Assembly: GCA_951230915.1 (NCBI GenBank) | Contig: OX579642.1 | Coordinates: 9,114,001 to 9,178,000 of the forward strand | Source of the DNA: Antitrichia curtipendula | Taxonomy: Eukaryota > Streptophyta > Bryopsida > Hypnales > Leucodontaceae | Direction of reading: 5' to 3' | Length of the DNA: 64,000 nt | Shown here: positions 50,593 to 62,105 of the stretch, piece after piece | Layout: each line of letters opens with the position of its first letter | Position numbering within the stretch: the first letter of the stretch is position 1 | Translations under genes and position numbers: made by a program | Notes under the pieces: model-generated | What the model saw: the letters and a program-made list of their open reading frames with translations, nothing else | What the model was told of the DNA's origin: nothing | Databases searched by the model: none

Positions 50593-52300
50593 TCAAATGG
50601 AAGCATGATGTTTGTCTCCTAGTGCTTTTACATTTTTTAGACTCCAAAGTTGACTATGTTTCTTCTTCAATGTTGCCAATGCTACCCTTGCAGCCTTGGC
50701 TTTGACTTTTAGTTTCTGTTGTTGTGCCCTCTCTCCCTTGCTTGGTTCTTTTACTAGCCTCCTCTTCTCTTGTTCTTCTGTAGCAGCCTCCTTTCTCAAT
50801 GCAATATCTTCAAGTTGCCTAATGTGGTCCTCTGTTGTCAATAAGATGGACTTTTGGTAGTCAATCTTGGGCTCCATGCGGCAGTGGGACTTTGCAAGTA
50901 TCTGCACGCGAGGAAGTTCCAAAAGTTTATTGAACTGTTGGCTGTCTTCATCTTCAGAAATGTCTTCTCCTTCATTGTCAATACCAGAGCTGTTTTCAGG
51001 TCTTGTCACTTTCTCTGGCTTTTCATCTTCCTCATCAACTTGCACATAGTATTGTTTGGAATTTGGTAGTTCACATGGATCTTCTTAAAAAATCTCCTTT
51101 ATTTCCTAAACTTCCAGTTGATACTTTTCTTAGAATCCATTGCCTTAGGATTCAAAGGATATATGCCACTTGTTCTAAATCCAACTGTTATGTTCAAGAA
51201 TGTTAGAGACCTTCGTAGGGCATGTGAGACCCACTGTAGTAGGTCTTCTTTCACAGGACTTTGACTTTTATGAGAAAGTGTCCACTTGCTTCTATAAGCG
51301 CAAAAAGATAGTTTGAATGACTTGAAGCAAGATATATCTAGAGGTTGAAGAGCATGGGAAATGTGAGATGAAAAAGTTAGCATATCTAAACTTCTAGACA
51401 TTGCTAACTTTATAACCTCCATTGTTATATGAGAGGTATGCCCATCCAGAATTAGCAAGTGACAATTAGATGCACTAATCCCATACATTTCCTCCACGTT
51501 CAGAAGAAAATGATGTAGCCACTTTCTAAATAATTCGTGGGTCATCCAAACTTTCTTTTGCATAGCCAATGCAGCTCCATCTTCTCCTATTTTGCTTAAA
51601 AAGTTTCTGGATTTCTTCTTCCCTTTAAAGATGCAGAAATTGGGAAGATACTTACTTTTTGCATTGATGCATGACAAAAGTGACAACCACTCTCTCAAGC
51701 CATGTGTGCACTAGGTGCACATTCTTTGACCATTTTTTGACTATGACATAACCACTTTCCACTTTCCACTTTCCCTGCTTGCACTTCACTTTTGTCACAG
51801 TTCCACACATGATGTGCTTCATACTTGTGAGTGTTGTACAGCTGCTAAAGATTCTCATAAAAACCTCCTACACTTTCTGGACACAGATTTGGGACTCTTT
51901 TCTACTCCAGGGCTTGAGTTTTCCTCATGGATAGCTTAGGGTGCCTCCTTTTAAAGTACTTAATCCATCCCGGGCTTGGAACTGCATCAGTAAATGGAGT
52001 CACTTTTGTTTGTGTGATTATTCCTATCTTTTCTTGTAATTGTCCTAGGATCATTGGAAAACCTAAGTCGTGCATTTTCAGTACGTAGTCTACCAATTTT
52101 TCTTCTTCTGCATTTGTCAACACTCCAACTTTACCCCTTCTTATTTGAATTGTTGTGCCATATATATGGCCTCTTAGGTTAGAGAAGGAATGCTATTTTT
52201 TCTACCTGCTTCTCTTATTGGCATTCCATCATCTACATTAGCAATAGCACTTTGTAGTTGCTCTATAGTCTAGTTCCCATTGAACTTTCTTTTTTGTCTA
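50593..52300 (-). pseudogene. pogo/Tigger-like transposase remnant (CENP-B HTH plus DDE)
   Basis: Reading the minus strand from 52300: a psq-type HTH segment (TIEQLQSAIANVDDGMPIRE, AGRKNSIPSLT) interrupted by stops; a CENP-B-type HTH at 52123-51902 (LTNAEEEKLVDYVLKMHDLG, WIKYFKRRHPKLSMRKTQAL); then a DDE core at 51850-51099 with first-Asp region NCDKSEVQAGK, ACINAK-like LSCINAKSKYLPNFCIFKGK, LLILDGHTSH and SHALQPLDISCFKSF. A trailing acidic/lysine-rich coiled segment lies at 51045-50593. This order and the DGHxSH...LQPLD pattern define the pogo (Tc1-mariner) transposases. Frameshifts around 51700-51900 and stops near the HTH disable it. Terminal repeats were not located. Confidence 0.85.
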
Positions 52301-52319
52301 GATGTATGTACTCCTGAAA

Positions 52320-53870
52320 TTCAAGGCGACCTTTTTGTTGGAGTTTTGAAGCAGTACTTGGAGGATCAAATGGACAACTGTGAAATGCCTCCCTGGCGGA
52401 TCCACTACTGATGGCTGTGGGTGTAAGATTACCCACCTTTGGTAATCAAGCAAACACCGACCAGGTTCTATGCCTTTACCCACTTTTTGAATATATGGGG
52501 GTGTTGTGAGCGCGGTCCACTGTGCCTTCCAAGCAATGGATCTTTTTTGCTAATGTCTCCTAAGTGTCGTGGATGGCAGTGAAACTACTAGAAATGCATG
52601 GGTAACTAACAGGCTAACTGCGATGGTCAAGGGTTATAGTAAATCCTAACTCCCTAACTCCCTAACTCTCTATCCTATATCTAGGGTTGACTGGGTAGTT
52701 GGCGTCATTTCTAACGTCCCTAACTACGTGGAAGGGGAACCCTCACGCTCCTTCCATGAACTTCTAAGACTATCTTTTGGGTTTTGACACTTCTCTCGGA
52801 AGTTCTAACTCTACGGCTAACCCTAAGCTTAGTTTTTACTCTAGAGTGCTAATTTTTACTTCCAATTTTTGACTCTATGTTTTGACGTTTACCCTCGGTT
52901 TTTTACTCCTAAATTAATCCTAGATTTTTATTCCTAATATTAACTCTAAATCTCTACTTCTAAATTAACCCGAAGATATTTGCTTGAGAATTTGACTCCT
53001 AGATTAACTCTAGATTTCTATTCTCAAATTAATTCCTAGTTTAGATCCTAGATTTTCCTTCTAACCTAATCCCTAATTTAACACTCTCGAATCTAACACA
53101 TACTTGTACTAATCACGGCTTGCTTAATCATGTGTAAGGGCTAATTTAAAGAAATCAACGCTAATTAGGAAAAAACACCAGGGATTGATTCAAAAACTCA
53201 CCTCGTCACTGCTGGTGTCGAAATTAATTTCATCCCTGTCCACGTACACATCTTCATGCTCCATGGTGGTCCTTGGTCTTGGTTGAATTTTCCCACGCTC
53301 ACCGATTATGTTTCGAAAATTAGGAACCCGTGTGATCTAAACCTCTTCTTTCCCTTCCTCCTTCCTTCTCCTTCCCTTCTCCTTCTCTTCTCTCTCCTTT
53401 TCTTTCCCTTTCTCTCTTTTTACACTAACACTATCCTACCTAAATTTTTATGGATGTCTTACACTATAGATTCAAACCCCAAGGAGGTTTTAATGTCCCT
53501 CCTACCCTCTTACACTACCTTGTCTTTGTGTCATCCTAATCCACCTTCTAATGGTTACTACGAATTTTCAAGATTTTCCTTCTAACACCTACTTAGCTAA
53601 ATCTAGGTCACTATTTATCGTCTCTCTCACCTAAGTTGCCCATATAGTCATCCTCTCCTTTCTTCCTCCTTCTATCTTTGAGTGGTTTTGCAAGTTTTGG
53701 GACGGATGATTTATCTTACTTGGAGATTTAGCCAGGACTAGAATCCATCTTCTCTTCCTTTCTTCTCTCGATCATTACCTTGTTGATATTTTGTGTCAAA
53801 AACAAGCCCGACTCCCTACCCAGATTCTAACTTCAAGTAGCCTTGTATTTGATCTTTTTAAAATCTGATT
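52320..53870. other. Gene-free DNA, CTAA-rich and pyrimidine-rich segments
   Basis: 52630-53100 is rich in CTAACTCTA / TAGATTTCTA words, and 53340-53420 is a CTTCCTTCTCC-type pyrimidine stretch. No gene is recognised. The segment near 52525 is shared with 44510. Confidence 0.45.
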
Positions 53871-53879
53871 TTTGGTACT

Positions 53880-54125
53880 GGTAACCAGTTTTTCCAAGCC
53901 CTTGGACTGCTCCCGACTCCCCAGGTGATCTGAACTCTTTCGACCTCCTGGTGACTGGAATCTCTCGACTCCCCTGGTGACTGCCCAACCCGACTCCCCT
54001 TGTGACTGGACTCTCCCAACTCCCCTTGTGATTGCCCAACCCGATTCCCCTTGTGATTGGACTCTCTCGACTTCCCTGTGATCTGGGCTACTCCCGACTT
54101 CCTTTGTTGATCTGGACTTCTGATT
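53880..54125. repeat. Minisatellite with CGACTCCCCTTGTGA core
   Basis: Words of the form CGACTCCCCTGGTGACTG, CAACTCCCCTTGTGATTG and CGATTCCCCTTGTGATTGGA recur about eight times, alternating with CCCAACC or GGACTCTC spacers, giving a repeat of roughly 27-30 bp. No protein meaning. Confidence 0.75.
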
Positions 54126-55662
54126 TGGAATTTACATGACTGAACTGGGTAGTTAGGCTAGGGACACTTTAAAAAAAAATAACAATAACGGGACAACCGG
54201 AACAAAAAGAAACCAAAATCCTTATGATTAGTTTAGGAGGTATTTGGGGTTTTATTCTTCTCATTAATAGATGATCCTATTGATTCAACTAATTTTTGAA
54301 ACTCTTGGATATTTGGACACTAACGATCATATCCCCACGTGGATATTTGAATACTAAGGTAGAAGGGTGTTTGGAATCTTGTAAAAAATGCCAAATTTTT
54401 CTAGGCCCTAAAATCAAAGCTTCGCCGTTCCGAGGATAATTAAAAAAATGCCAAACTTTTCTGGGTGCTACAGTCAAAGCTCTACCGTTCCCGAGGAGGG
54501 TACCTGTAGCCAAGCGATGGTTAGACAAAGGAAAAGAGAAAGATACACGTAGAGAATGCACATGGAGAAGCTAAAGCTTCGCCGACAATGGAGGGGTCCA
54601 CACAACGATAGGGATGGTTAGACACGTGAGTTAGTATAACAAGGCAAGGCAAATGACTCACATTCTAAAGGCCCCCAATGGCGGCATACACCAAGACACT
54701 AGAAGAGGTGGCTTTAGGATTAGTAGCAAACACAAAAGACCTTTAAAACACAAGGGTTAGTTAGTAATCGTGTATATAAAATACAAGAGAAACACACAAG
54801 GAGTACACAAGGCAAGATAGAAGGACCCCCAAGGACCTTCAAAGCTTGAAAAATGACAACAAAAGGAGCAAAAAATGCTCCAAAAACACCGTAGAGGTTT
54901 TTGGCTTCAAACGCCAAAATATCCAAAATGACTTGGACCCAAGGACCCAAGGACCCAAGGACCCAAAATAAGAATTGGGGGTGTTCTAGAGAGAAAAATG
55001 GGGACCTTAAATAGGTTTCCAAGGGCCCATCCCTCCCTCAAGAGTTCTAAGGTAACCTTATCAACTTGGATTTTCATCCTCATCTTCAAAGATTTTTATC
55101 CTAATCCTACAAAACTACTTTTACCTATCTACACTGGACCAACCTCCTAACTTTTGGAGATTAATTCCAATCGTCAAACGGATTGCGCCATTGGCTCCAA
55201 ATCGCCATGTTTTGTCCAAAACCTCCTAACCTCCTGTACGAGGCCAAAAAACCATCGTAGGCTAATTTAGTTTAAAAACCAAATCGTGGTAAAATCCTAG
55301 ATCTTGGGGCAGGGTAGCTAGCAGGCGAGCTTGGAGCGGTGAGCCTGTGAGCTTGTGAGCTGTGAGCGGGAAAAAATTAATTTTAAAAATTAGTGTAAAG
55401 GACCTATGACCGTGGATGACATACGTAGTGCAATGTGAAAAATATAAGGTTTTTGTTTGGATGTTACGTGCCTATTTGTATTTATTGACATTTCTTTCTA
55501 GGCAACAATAGTGAAATATGAGGGCTGTAAATAAAGTGAAGCAATTAAAAAAAGTTGGAAATGAAAAATATCCAAGATGTAGCCATAAAACACACAAATC
55601 CAATCATAATTGAAATGAAATAGACAATAGTTTGACTCAAGAGATTTATCAACCTCATGAAT
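54126..55662. other. Gene-free DNA with GGACCCAAG repeat
   Basis: At about 54933-54966 the 9-bp word GGACCCAAG is repeated nearly four times. Two related segments near 54375-54420 and 54440-54490 (AAAAATGCCAAAYTTTTCT.G..CTA.A.TCAAAGC) form a ~65 bp direct repeat. No gene is recognised. The part next to 55663 is the 3' flank of the minus-strand gene that follows. Confidence 0.5.
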
Positions 55663-58600
55663 CTAATTTGCTATGAACTCAGGTACAGATTTGGAACTCG
55701 TAGATGATTCTGAGGACTCTCTACCCTCGGATGCAAACCCATCTATGTACTGTAAAACGTTTAGAGCAGATGTGTCTTTACGGTGTTTTGCTTTGGAGCA
55801 ACCAAACTCCGCAAAGGCACTTGCCATTTGCTCGGCATAGACCGGAAGGTCAAAAGGCTTCTCCGGACTAATGAGAAGACTTGGTTTTGGCATGATAGCA
55901 CCTGCTGCCATCAATCGTCGATCCCTGCAAAATGAACAAAATAATGTTAGGGTTTTGAAATGTGAGTCACCATGTTATGGAAGATTTTAAAAAGTGCCAA
56001 CTTACTTACTAAATTTCCCCTTGCGAGCGAATTTACGAGGCACCACGGGCATATCATCCAAATCTTCTAAAACCACCTCCATCGACACCGGCATTGATGC
56101 TGCCACCATAGTCCCTGTTGACTTCCTCATCGGCTTCAAGATCGCGTTATAAATGTCCCTATTCCCCTCCAAGGCCACAATGTGGCGACCGGTGCCATGA
56201 CAAGCTGTAATGCATGCACATACAGGCCAAAAAATTGAAATACCTTAGTTTCTTGATTAGATTTGAAGATTACAATTAAAATGTAACATAATTGAATTGA
56301 GCATTCACCTGTAGATGTAGTGCAATCCAATATCAGATCTCCTTTGATGCTTGTCGCTTCAAGGAGGATTGTAAAAAACCTTGGATCTTTTTCACGCCCG
56401 CCTCACCATGGCTTTTCTCCATTCATCGCCATGTCATCCGGATGGGTATAGTTCATCAACATGTCATCACATGCTATGTCAACACCAGCCTTGATCATGG
56501 GGTTAGTGCGCTTGAAAGAGAATTTGGAATTCCCTTTGGCGCCAAGGTCCTTGACAAGGAGGGTGATTCCAAACTTTTGTGTCTGCAGGAGCCAAGCAAA
56601 ATGGATATTAGAATGCATTGAATGTTAGTAGAGCACAAAGTGAATTGCTCATGGAAGCCCCAAAAAATCTGAATGAAATTTATCGTCTTTGTTTTGCCTA
56701 CAGCCGAGGTCAAGTGCATACGGTTCATTCCCATCCACTCCTTCTTCTTCACCATCTGGTATGTCTCACACACTCCAGCAATGTCCTCCTTCGCTTTGAT
56801 GCTGTACGAGTGAAACACTATGATGCATCCGTCGTCTTGTAGATGCTCGGCGGCAAAGCTGCATGCTGATTGGAGGGCCTCAGCATCTTCGTCTGCATTC
56901 CATTCCGGCACTTCGTCTACTAGAGAAGAGACCCTTGGCACGGGCAAGTTCTCTAGGCAATCAATAAAAATGACGTCCACCCCTGGCTTAGCGTTTGTCA
57001 CCCCTTCGAACTTGCGAGCTTTTCCAGCTGACATAGACTACAAACATGTCATGCATTAAAATTGAGAGAATGAATACAAACAATGATAATGTCACTCCAA
57101 AAAAATAAATCATTTATTACTATGAAGAGAAAGATGGTCACCTTTTTCAAAAAGACAAGGACGTCTTTGTACAAAGTTGGCTTCCTCTCCTCCATGTCAA
57201 CCACAAGGTCTTCAATCGAGACATTGAGGATTAAATCCTCGGTCTTCACCACATCATCCTCTGTGAAGACCATCACTTCGGTCACGTGAGTAATGACATC
57301 TTCCGTGAGCTGCGATAGAATGGCCTTCCGCTTCCCTCCGCTGACAATTTCCAAATCATAATCCATTATGAGAGATGGTGCTTCGTCCTTCTTCTTACCC
57401 TTGCCCTTGGCTTTATCATCCTTCTCTTTCTCCGCCTTCTTTGCTGCTCGCTCAGCCTCCCTCTTTTCCGAGGTTTCCAATTTCACTTGCGCTCGTGCTT
57501 CTTTCTTTTTGTCATGAGCATCTCTCTTCCTAATGGCCTTTGTTTTTGCTTTATCATCCAGGCCGGCAAACTCGTCAATGTCCAAATCGACAGCACCTTT
57601 GCCATCCAAAGATCTCCTCAATTCTACTTTTGAAGGAGGAATGAAGGCCATTGTACAGTCCAAATACCATCCTCCACTGCTGAGATGAGCTGTGGTGTAG
57701 GTGTGTAGCTGATGCGGACTGAACATACAAGCCGTTGAGGTGCGGTCAAGAAATGACGATATGAATGGAGGAAGGTCCAAGCGAGAAATGGCCCCTTTGG
57801 CTTCAAGCTCTAATTTGAAATAACTGCAACACAATTACAGTTCTCCATAAGAAAAATATTACGAGGACAATAAAAGACTAACTAAAATATTAGAAGGACA
57901 ATCCAAGTAAGGTTGAACAAGGTTTATACCCTCACTTTGTCTCTCACAAATTATTTCACAAACACAAGTGTGTAGAACCATAGCAACAGTTTTAAGTTCT
58001 TATTCGAAGTGATGAAAGACAAATTACATTAGTACTTGATAGTGAACTACATTTTTATAGAAATAAGTTCAATGTACTTACCGGAAGAGAACTCTACAAA
58101 CTGCGGAGCCTGAACCTTCGTGAGCCACAAAAGACTCTCCCTTCTTGAAATAGTTTTGTCCCTTGAAGTACGTCATGAAGTCATGATCCCATATTTTCTG
58201 CCTCCATCCTTCAATGTACTCTGGCAAATACTGTGGCTGATGCGGTACATTGTAATTGATGTTGATGTTGTCTTGCCTCACCACTGAATCGAAGTACTCC
58301 GCAGCTGCATCTTTGATCTAAAAAAAATGCTAGACTATGAAATTCCATAATTTCGGATATGACAAAGTTTTTTCCAAAGCCATGAATCAAATATTCAATA
58401 CAAACCATCAACAAATTCAATTACATGAACATAAGTAATATTGCTCACTTACGCCTGCATACCAAACGCATTTGGCATGAAAAGGAGAAAGGTAGTTTTC
58501 GGAATCAGGCTTCTGTGGGAACTTCCTCGCTTCACGAGATGGAGCAAAGGAGTTCCACCACTTCAGAATCTTGATCTTGTGTGCGGCTGTCATGTTGCAT

Positions 58601-61069
58601 GTGGCTACCATCTGCAACTTCTCCAAGGTCATTTCGGGAGCCTCATTCGTGCTCCAATGCCTCTCCACCTACACCAATAGAAGATCAATTTCCAACTAAA
58701 CATAACATGTGGAAAATGTAAATCACTCAATTTTGAGAAACTTTACTCACTTGTTCTAGAAATCCAGGCCCATTTGCAGGATTCGCCACCGCCAACAGTT
58801 TGCCCATCTTCACACTCAAATGTTTAGTTCTCTCTTTTGCTCCAGCCTTCATGGCAAGTGCCAAATCTTCTGCCTTCCTCTCACTTTCAGGCGTGACCTT
58901 GGTATACTTCCGCACAGCAGCATCTGCGGCTTGAGAAATGTCTTGCTACACAAGCACCCCAATTTTAGATAATCACCTCATAAGATTCAAAAGCATGAGA
59001 AGACAAGGAATGTGAACTCTCATATGAAACAAAATATCTTACCCGAAAAAGAAATGATGTGAAGACCTGCACTGGTATGGAGTACCATTTCTTGGAAACA
59101 GTGTTTTCAAGACATCTCTTCCTCTTTGACAGCCTAAGCAGATCAGCAAATCGCTGAATTGACAGAAGTCCATACTTTTGAACTTGATACAGAGTATGTA
59201 CCAAGTTAGTCTTGACATGGGAGTCTTCAACCGATCTGAAATGAAACCAGTATTCAAATAAATATTTTTTGCCTAAATCTTCTATGGATATATAATAAAT
59301 CAAAATTAAAAATAAAACAAAAAATACAAAGATAACTCACTTGTTGATGTCATGCATCACTTGCATGACAACTTCAATCCGACCTTTGGTGTCCAACACT
59401 ATACAATCGACGGCACAATGCCATGTTGGATCCAATGCGTAGCACCTGCCAATCAAGTTCATCCAAGCAATCCGACGGTGGTTTCCATCGCATATGTAGA
59501 ACTTCAAGTTCTTCATGAACTTGAGCTCGGGTCTGGACTCCACATATTTAGTGAAGACTTCATTTTTTTCTTTCCAGAGTGCATTCTACTCGCTCATCTC
59601 AACCTCCGTAAATTCTGAGCTTTCTCCTTGCTCATTTGATGTTGAAACATAGAACACCGCTGCTCCATCACGATATCCTCCAGCAAATTCTTGCTCTAAC
59701 TTTTTGATGTCGCAAGAGAGTGTAGGCTGGACCATGGGCATGGCTACAAGCCTACACAATGGAATGTGTAGGCGAAAGAGTTCTTCAGGCTTCATCCGCA
59801 AGCCACGGAGCGTTTCCACCGAATCTCCTTTGTGAATACACCGCAGTTCGTCTTCCAGCAAGCCCTTTTCTTCCTCGTCTTCAACACTATCCTCCTGCAT
59901 GAACTCGCCTTCTTCTCCTTCGTCCCCCTCTTCAATCTCTGGCTGCATAGTATCATCCGTTCTAGGAGTCTCTCGAAGAGTTTCTTCTTGTGTTTCTTTG
60001 ACCGGCGATATGTCCATCTGCATATACAAATTCATGTATGATAAATTTAGAACTCATGATCATAAACATGTGAGACGAATGATGTAAAGCATTCACTTGA
60101 GTCAAAATTCACAATGCTTTGCTTATGCCAAAAAAATACAAATCTTTAATGATAGATAGGTAGATAACTGCATACATGATTGAAAAAATGATTGCCTTCA
60201 TGGGGCATTCTAATAACATGCTGCTCAAAAAGATCACTACCAAGACATATCCTATCCTACCACGTCCACTTCATTGTCTTCATCTGAATCTGAGCTAAGG
60301 ATGATGACCTCATTAGAATAAACCCTACCATTAAGCGAGCACTTACACATAGATTCACATCCACCCTCAAACTGAGGACTACACGGAGAGTTAGAGAGCT
60401 CAATAGCAGAGGAAAATTTTGTATTAGAGCTCTCTGGTGACAACCACCAAGGGACAGGCTCACGTGTCTGACTAACACAGTTGCCCTCAAAAGCATCTGC
60501 CGCTCGCTCAGCGGCATCCATGATGTCTGCAAAACTCACCAATGTGTCCTCTTCATCACTTGAGTTGCTTGAGAGGTCCACGCCTGGTTGAGGCCACTTC
60601 TTGGTCTTTGAAGGCCCACCTATTTGAAGGGCTGGGAAACCCTTTATCTCAGGTGATTTTGGGGTCCCCAAAGTAGCTTTTGCACGCTTGCCTTTGCGTC
60701 CGTCCACCTACACAAGAACAAAGTAAGAATTAAATTAATTGATCATCTAGGTCTAGGCATCATATGTCTCAATGTGAATGCTTATGACAATGCAAAATCG
60801 AATTCAAAATTTCAATAGGGATATGGTAAAGAATCTAGTTTGTGGGGTAGCTCAAGAAGTGCCAAGAAGGACCGTCGGATCCGATGGACCCATTGAAAGT
60901 ATAGTTAGGTACCCCTCAAATAATTTTTTTAGATTGTCGCCCATCCAATGACAAAAAAATAACAGGAATTGAAGGAATATGACAGCCTAACAACTTTATA
61001 AAACACATAAATTACCACATCATCTCCTTGATGTGTTTCCATTGCGGTTGGAGATGCTTTGGCATTTAC
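55663..61069 (-). pseudogene. ParB-like/permuted amino-methyltransferase-like fusion gene, 12 exons, two in-frame stops
   Basis: Exons (minus): 61069-61016, 60707-60261, 60017-59341, 59235-59043, 58945-58751, 58668-58453, 58317-58082, 57823-57142, 57037-56702, 56582-56309, 56204-56006, 55924-55663; all have GT/AG borders and keep one frame for 3771 nt (~1256 codons). Numbering from the first exon seen: acidic/Ser-rich region to ~310 with VIILSSDSDED (152-162); YICDGNHRRIAW (341-352), the ParB/Srx-type DGNHR motif; helical middle part; Lys/Glu-rich linker (764-819); then VDVIFIDCLENLP (~921-933), DDGCIIVFHS and, late, GDLILDCTTSTG (1093-1104) plus GRHIVALEGNRDIYNAIL. Motif order IV before I is that of beta-class DNA N4/N6 methyltransferases. 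The usual (D/N/S)PP(Y/F/W) box reads DCLE. A TAG at 59588-59586 (codon 311) and a TGA at 56405-56403 (codon 1072) interrupt it. The 5' end upstream of 61069 is unresolved. Exon model is strong; function is inferred. Confidence 0.72.
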
Positions 61070-61860
61070 CTGAACATACCAACAAACAATATGTAAAACT
61101 TCTATGAAAGTACCAAGAAGTACAACTTCTTCTTCTTACATCGATAATCCACATTCCAAAAAAATGTGGCATCTGATTATTCTTTTGGGCGAACATTTAA
61201 TAATTAGTTATCGAAATTCAGTCATCCTCAATGTGTAGTGCTTACTGGGTAATGTCATACAAAAAATTGAAATCCTCAAAATCTAATATCTGGGGTATCC
61301 ATTGAGAGTACTGGGAACACCGTCAGATCCGACGGACCTTTTCACTGTCTACACTGGTACTCTCAAAATTGCTATCATTATCTGAGATTGATCATTACAA
61401 AACCAAGAACATGAAATTGAGTAACAGATAATTATAAGATGACAACCAAAATTAAATCGAGATTCTTTACCCAGTCAAAACATTTCTATTATCCAAAGTC
61501 TTTCGACCCCAACGATTTGCTCTAAATTATAATATCTAGCAAGAACTTCGATGCCAATTGGCAAGTCCTGGGGTACCCAGTCTGAAGTACTGAGCACTGA
61601 ATCTAACAACAAAAAATGGAATTGAAAAAACTTCGAGCCAGTATTAGGAGTACGATGCCAGACCCTTCGGTACCCCGTCGGATCCGAGGCGCCTTTGGCA
61701 AGTGTCGACAAGAACGGCAAAATTCAATTCCTCTTCCTCACCGAACACAAAAACTGATCTTTCAATCGCAAAATCTAACTGAAATTGACTCCTCCCATCC
61801 AATTTTTGAGGGTACTCAGACAGCCATTCCAAAACAGCGTCGGATCCGAGGCGTCTCTAG
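60880..61860. repeat. Four copies of a GTCGGATCCGA palindromic motif
   Basis: The motif occurs near 60884 (ACCGTCGGATCCGATGG), 61321 (ACCGTCAGATCCGACGG), 61676 (CCCGTCGGATCCGAGGC) and 61839 (AGCGTCGGATCCGAGGC). Each is near GGTACC or GTACT words, and the first two also follow a similar CATTGAGAGTACTGGGA-like segment. Copies lie in the first intron and upstream region of the ParB/methyltransferase-like gene. Confidence 0.7.
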
Positions 61861-61980
61861 AGGCTGAAGCCTGAAGATGGGTACCCTCAAAAGCAGAATT
61901 TTCAGGAATGAACCTTGGTGATTTTCAAGATAAAAAATGATCTGCCAGCCTTGCATTCAAAAGTTACACTTGCATGAATC
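61070..61980. other. Upstream region of the ParB/methyltransferase-like gene
   Basis: A missing first exon may lie here on the minus strand. No start codon with a convincing donor was found. Three of the four GTCGGATCCGA motifs fall in this stretch. Confidence 0.35.
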
Positions 61981-61984
61981 ACGT

Positions 61985-62105
61985 AGGAAGCTGGGATCTC
62001 ATGCAGCCTGGGATCTGAGGCAAGCTGGGATTTCACGCTGGGGCTGGGATCTCACCCGCAGGTTGGGATCATCACCCGCAAGCTGGGATCCCACGCAATC
62101 ACGAC
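61985..62105. repeat. GCTGGGATCTCACGC-type short tandem repeat
   Basis: The word AGCTGGGATC(T/C)CA recurs six or seven times, about 17-20 bp apart, producing WDL/GW-like repeats in the forward open frame 61937-62551. That frame has no recognised motif and is probably not a gene. Confidence 0.7.

Noticed and set aside
56403..56420. Alternative splice donor (CATG|GTGAGG) that would skip the TGA in exon 10
   Set aside because: It would end in the wrong phase for the next exon and discard the clearly motif-bearing segment through LILDCTTSTG.
59586..59606. Micro-intron removing the TAG at 59588
   Set aside because: Only an 18-nt GT...AG interval is available, too short for a plant intron.
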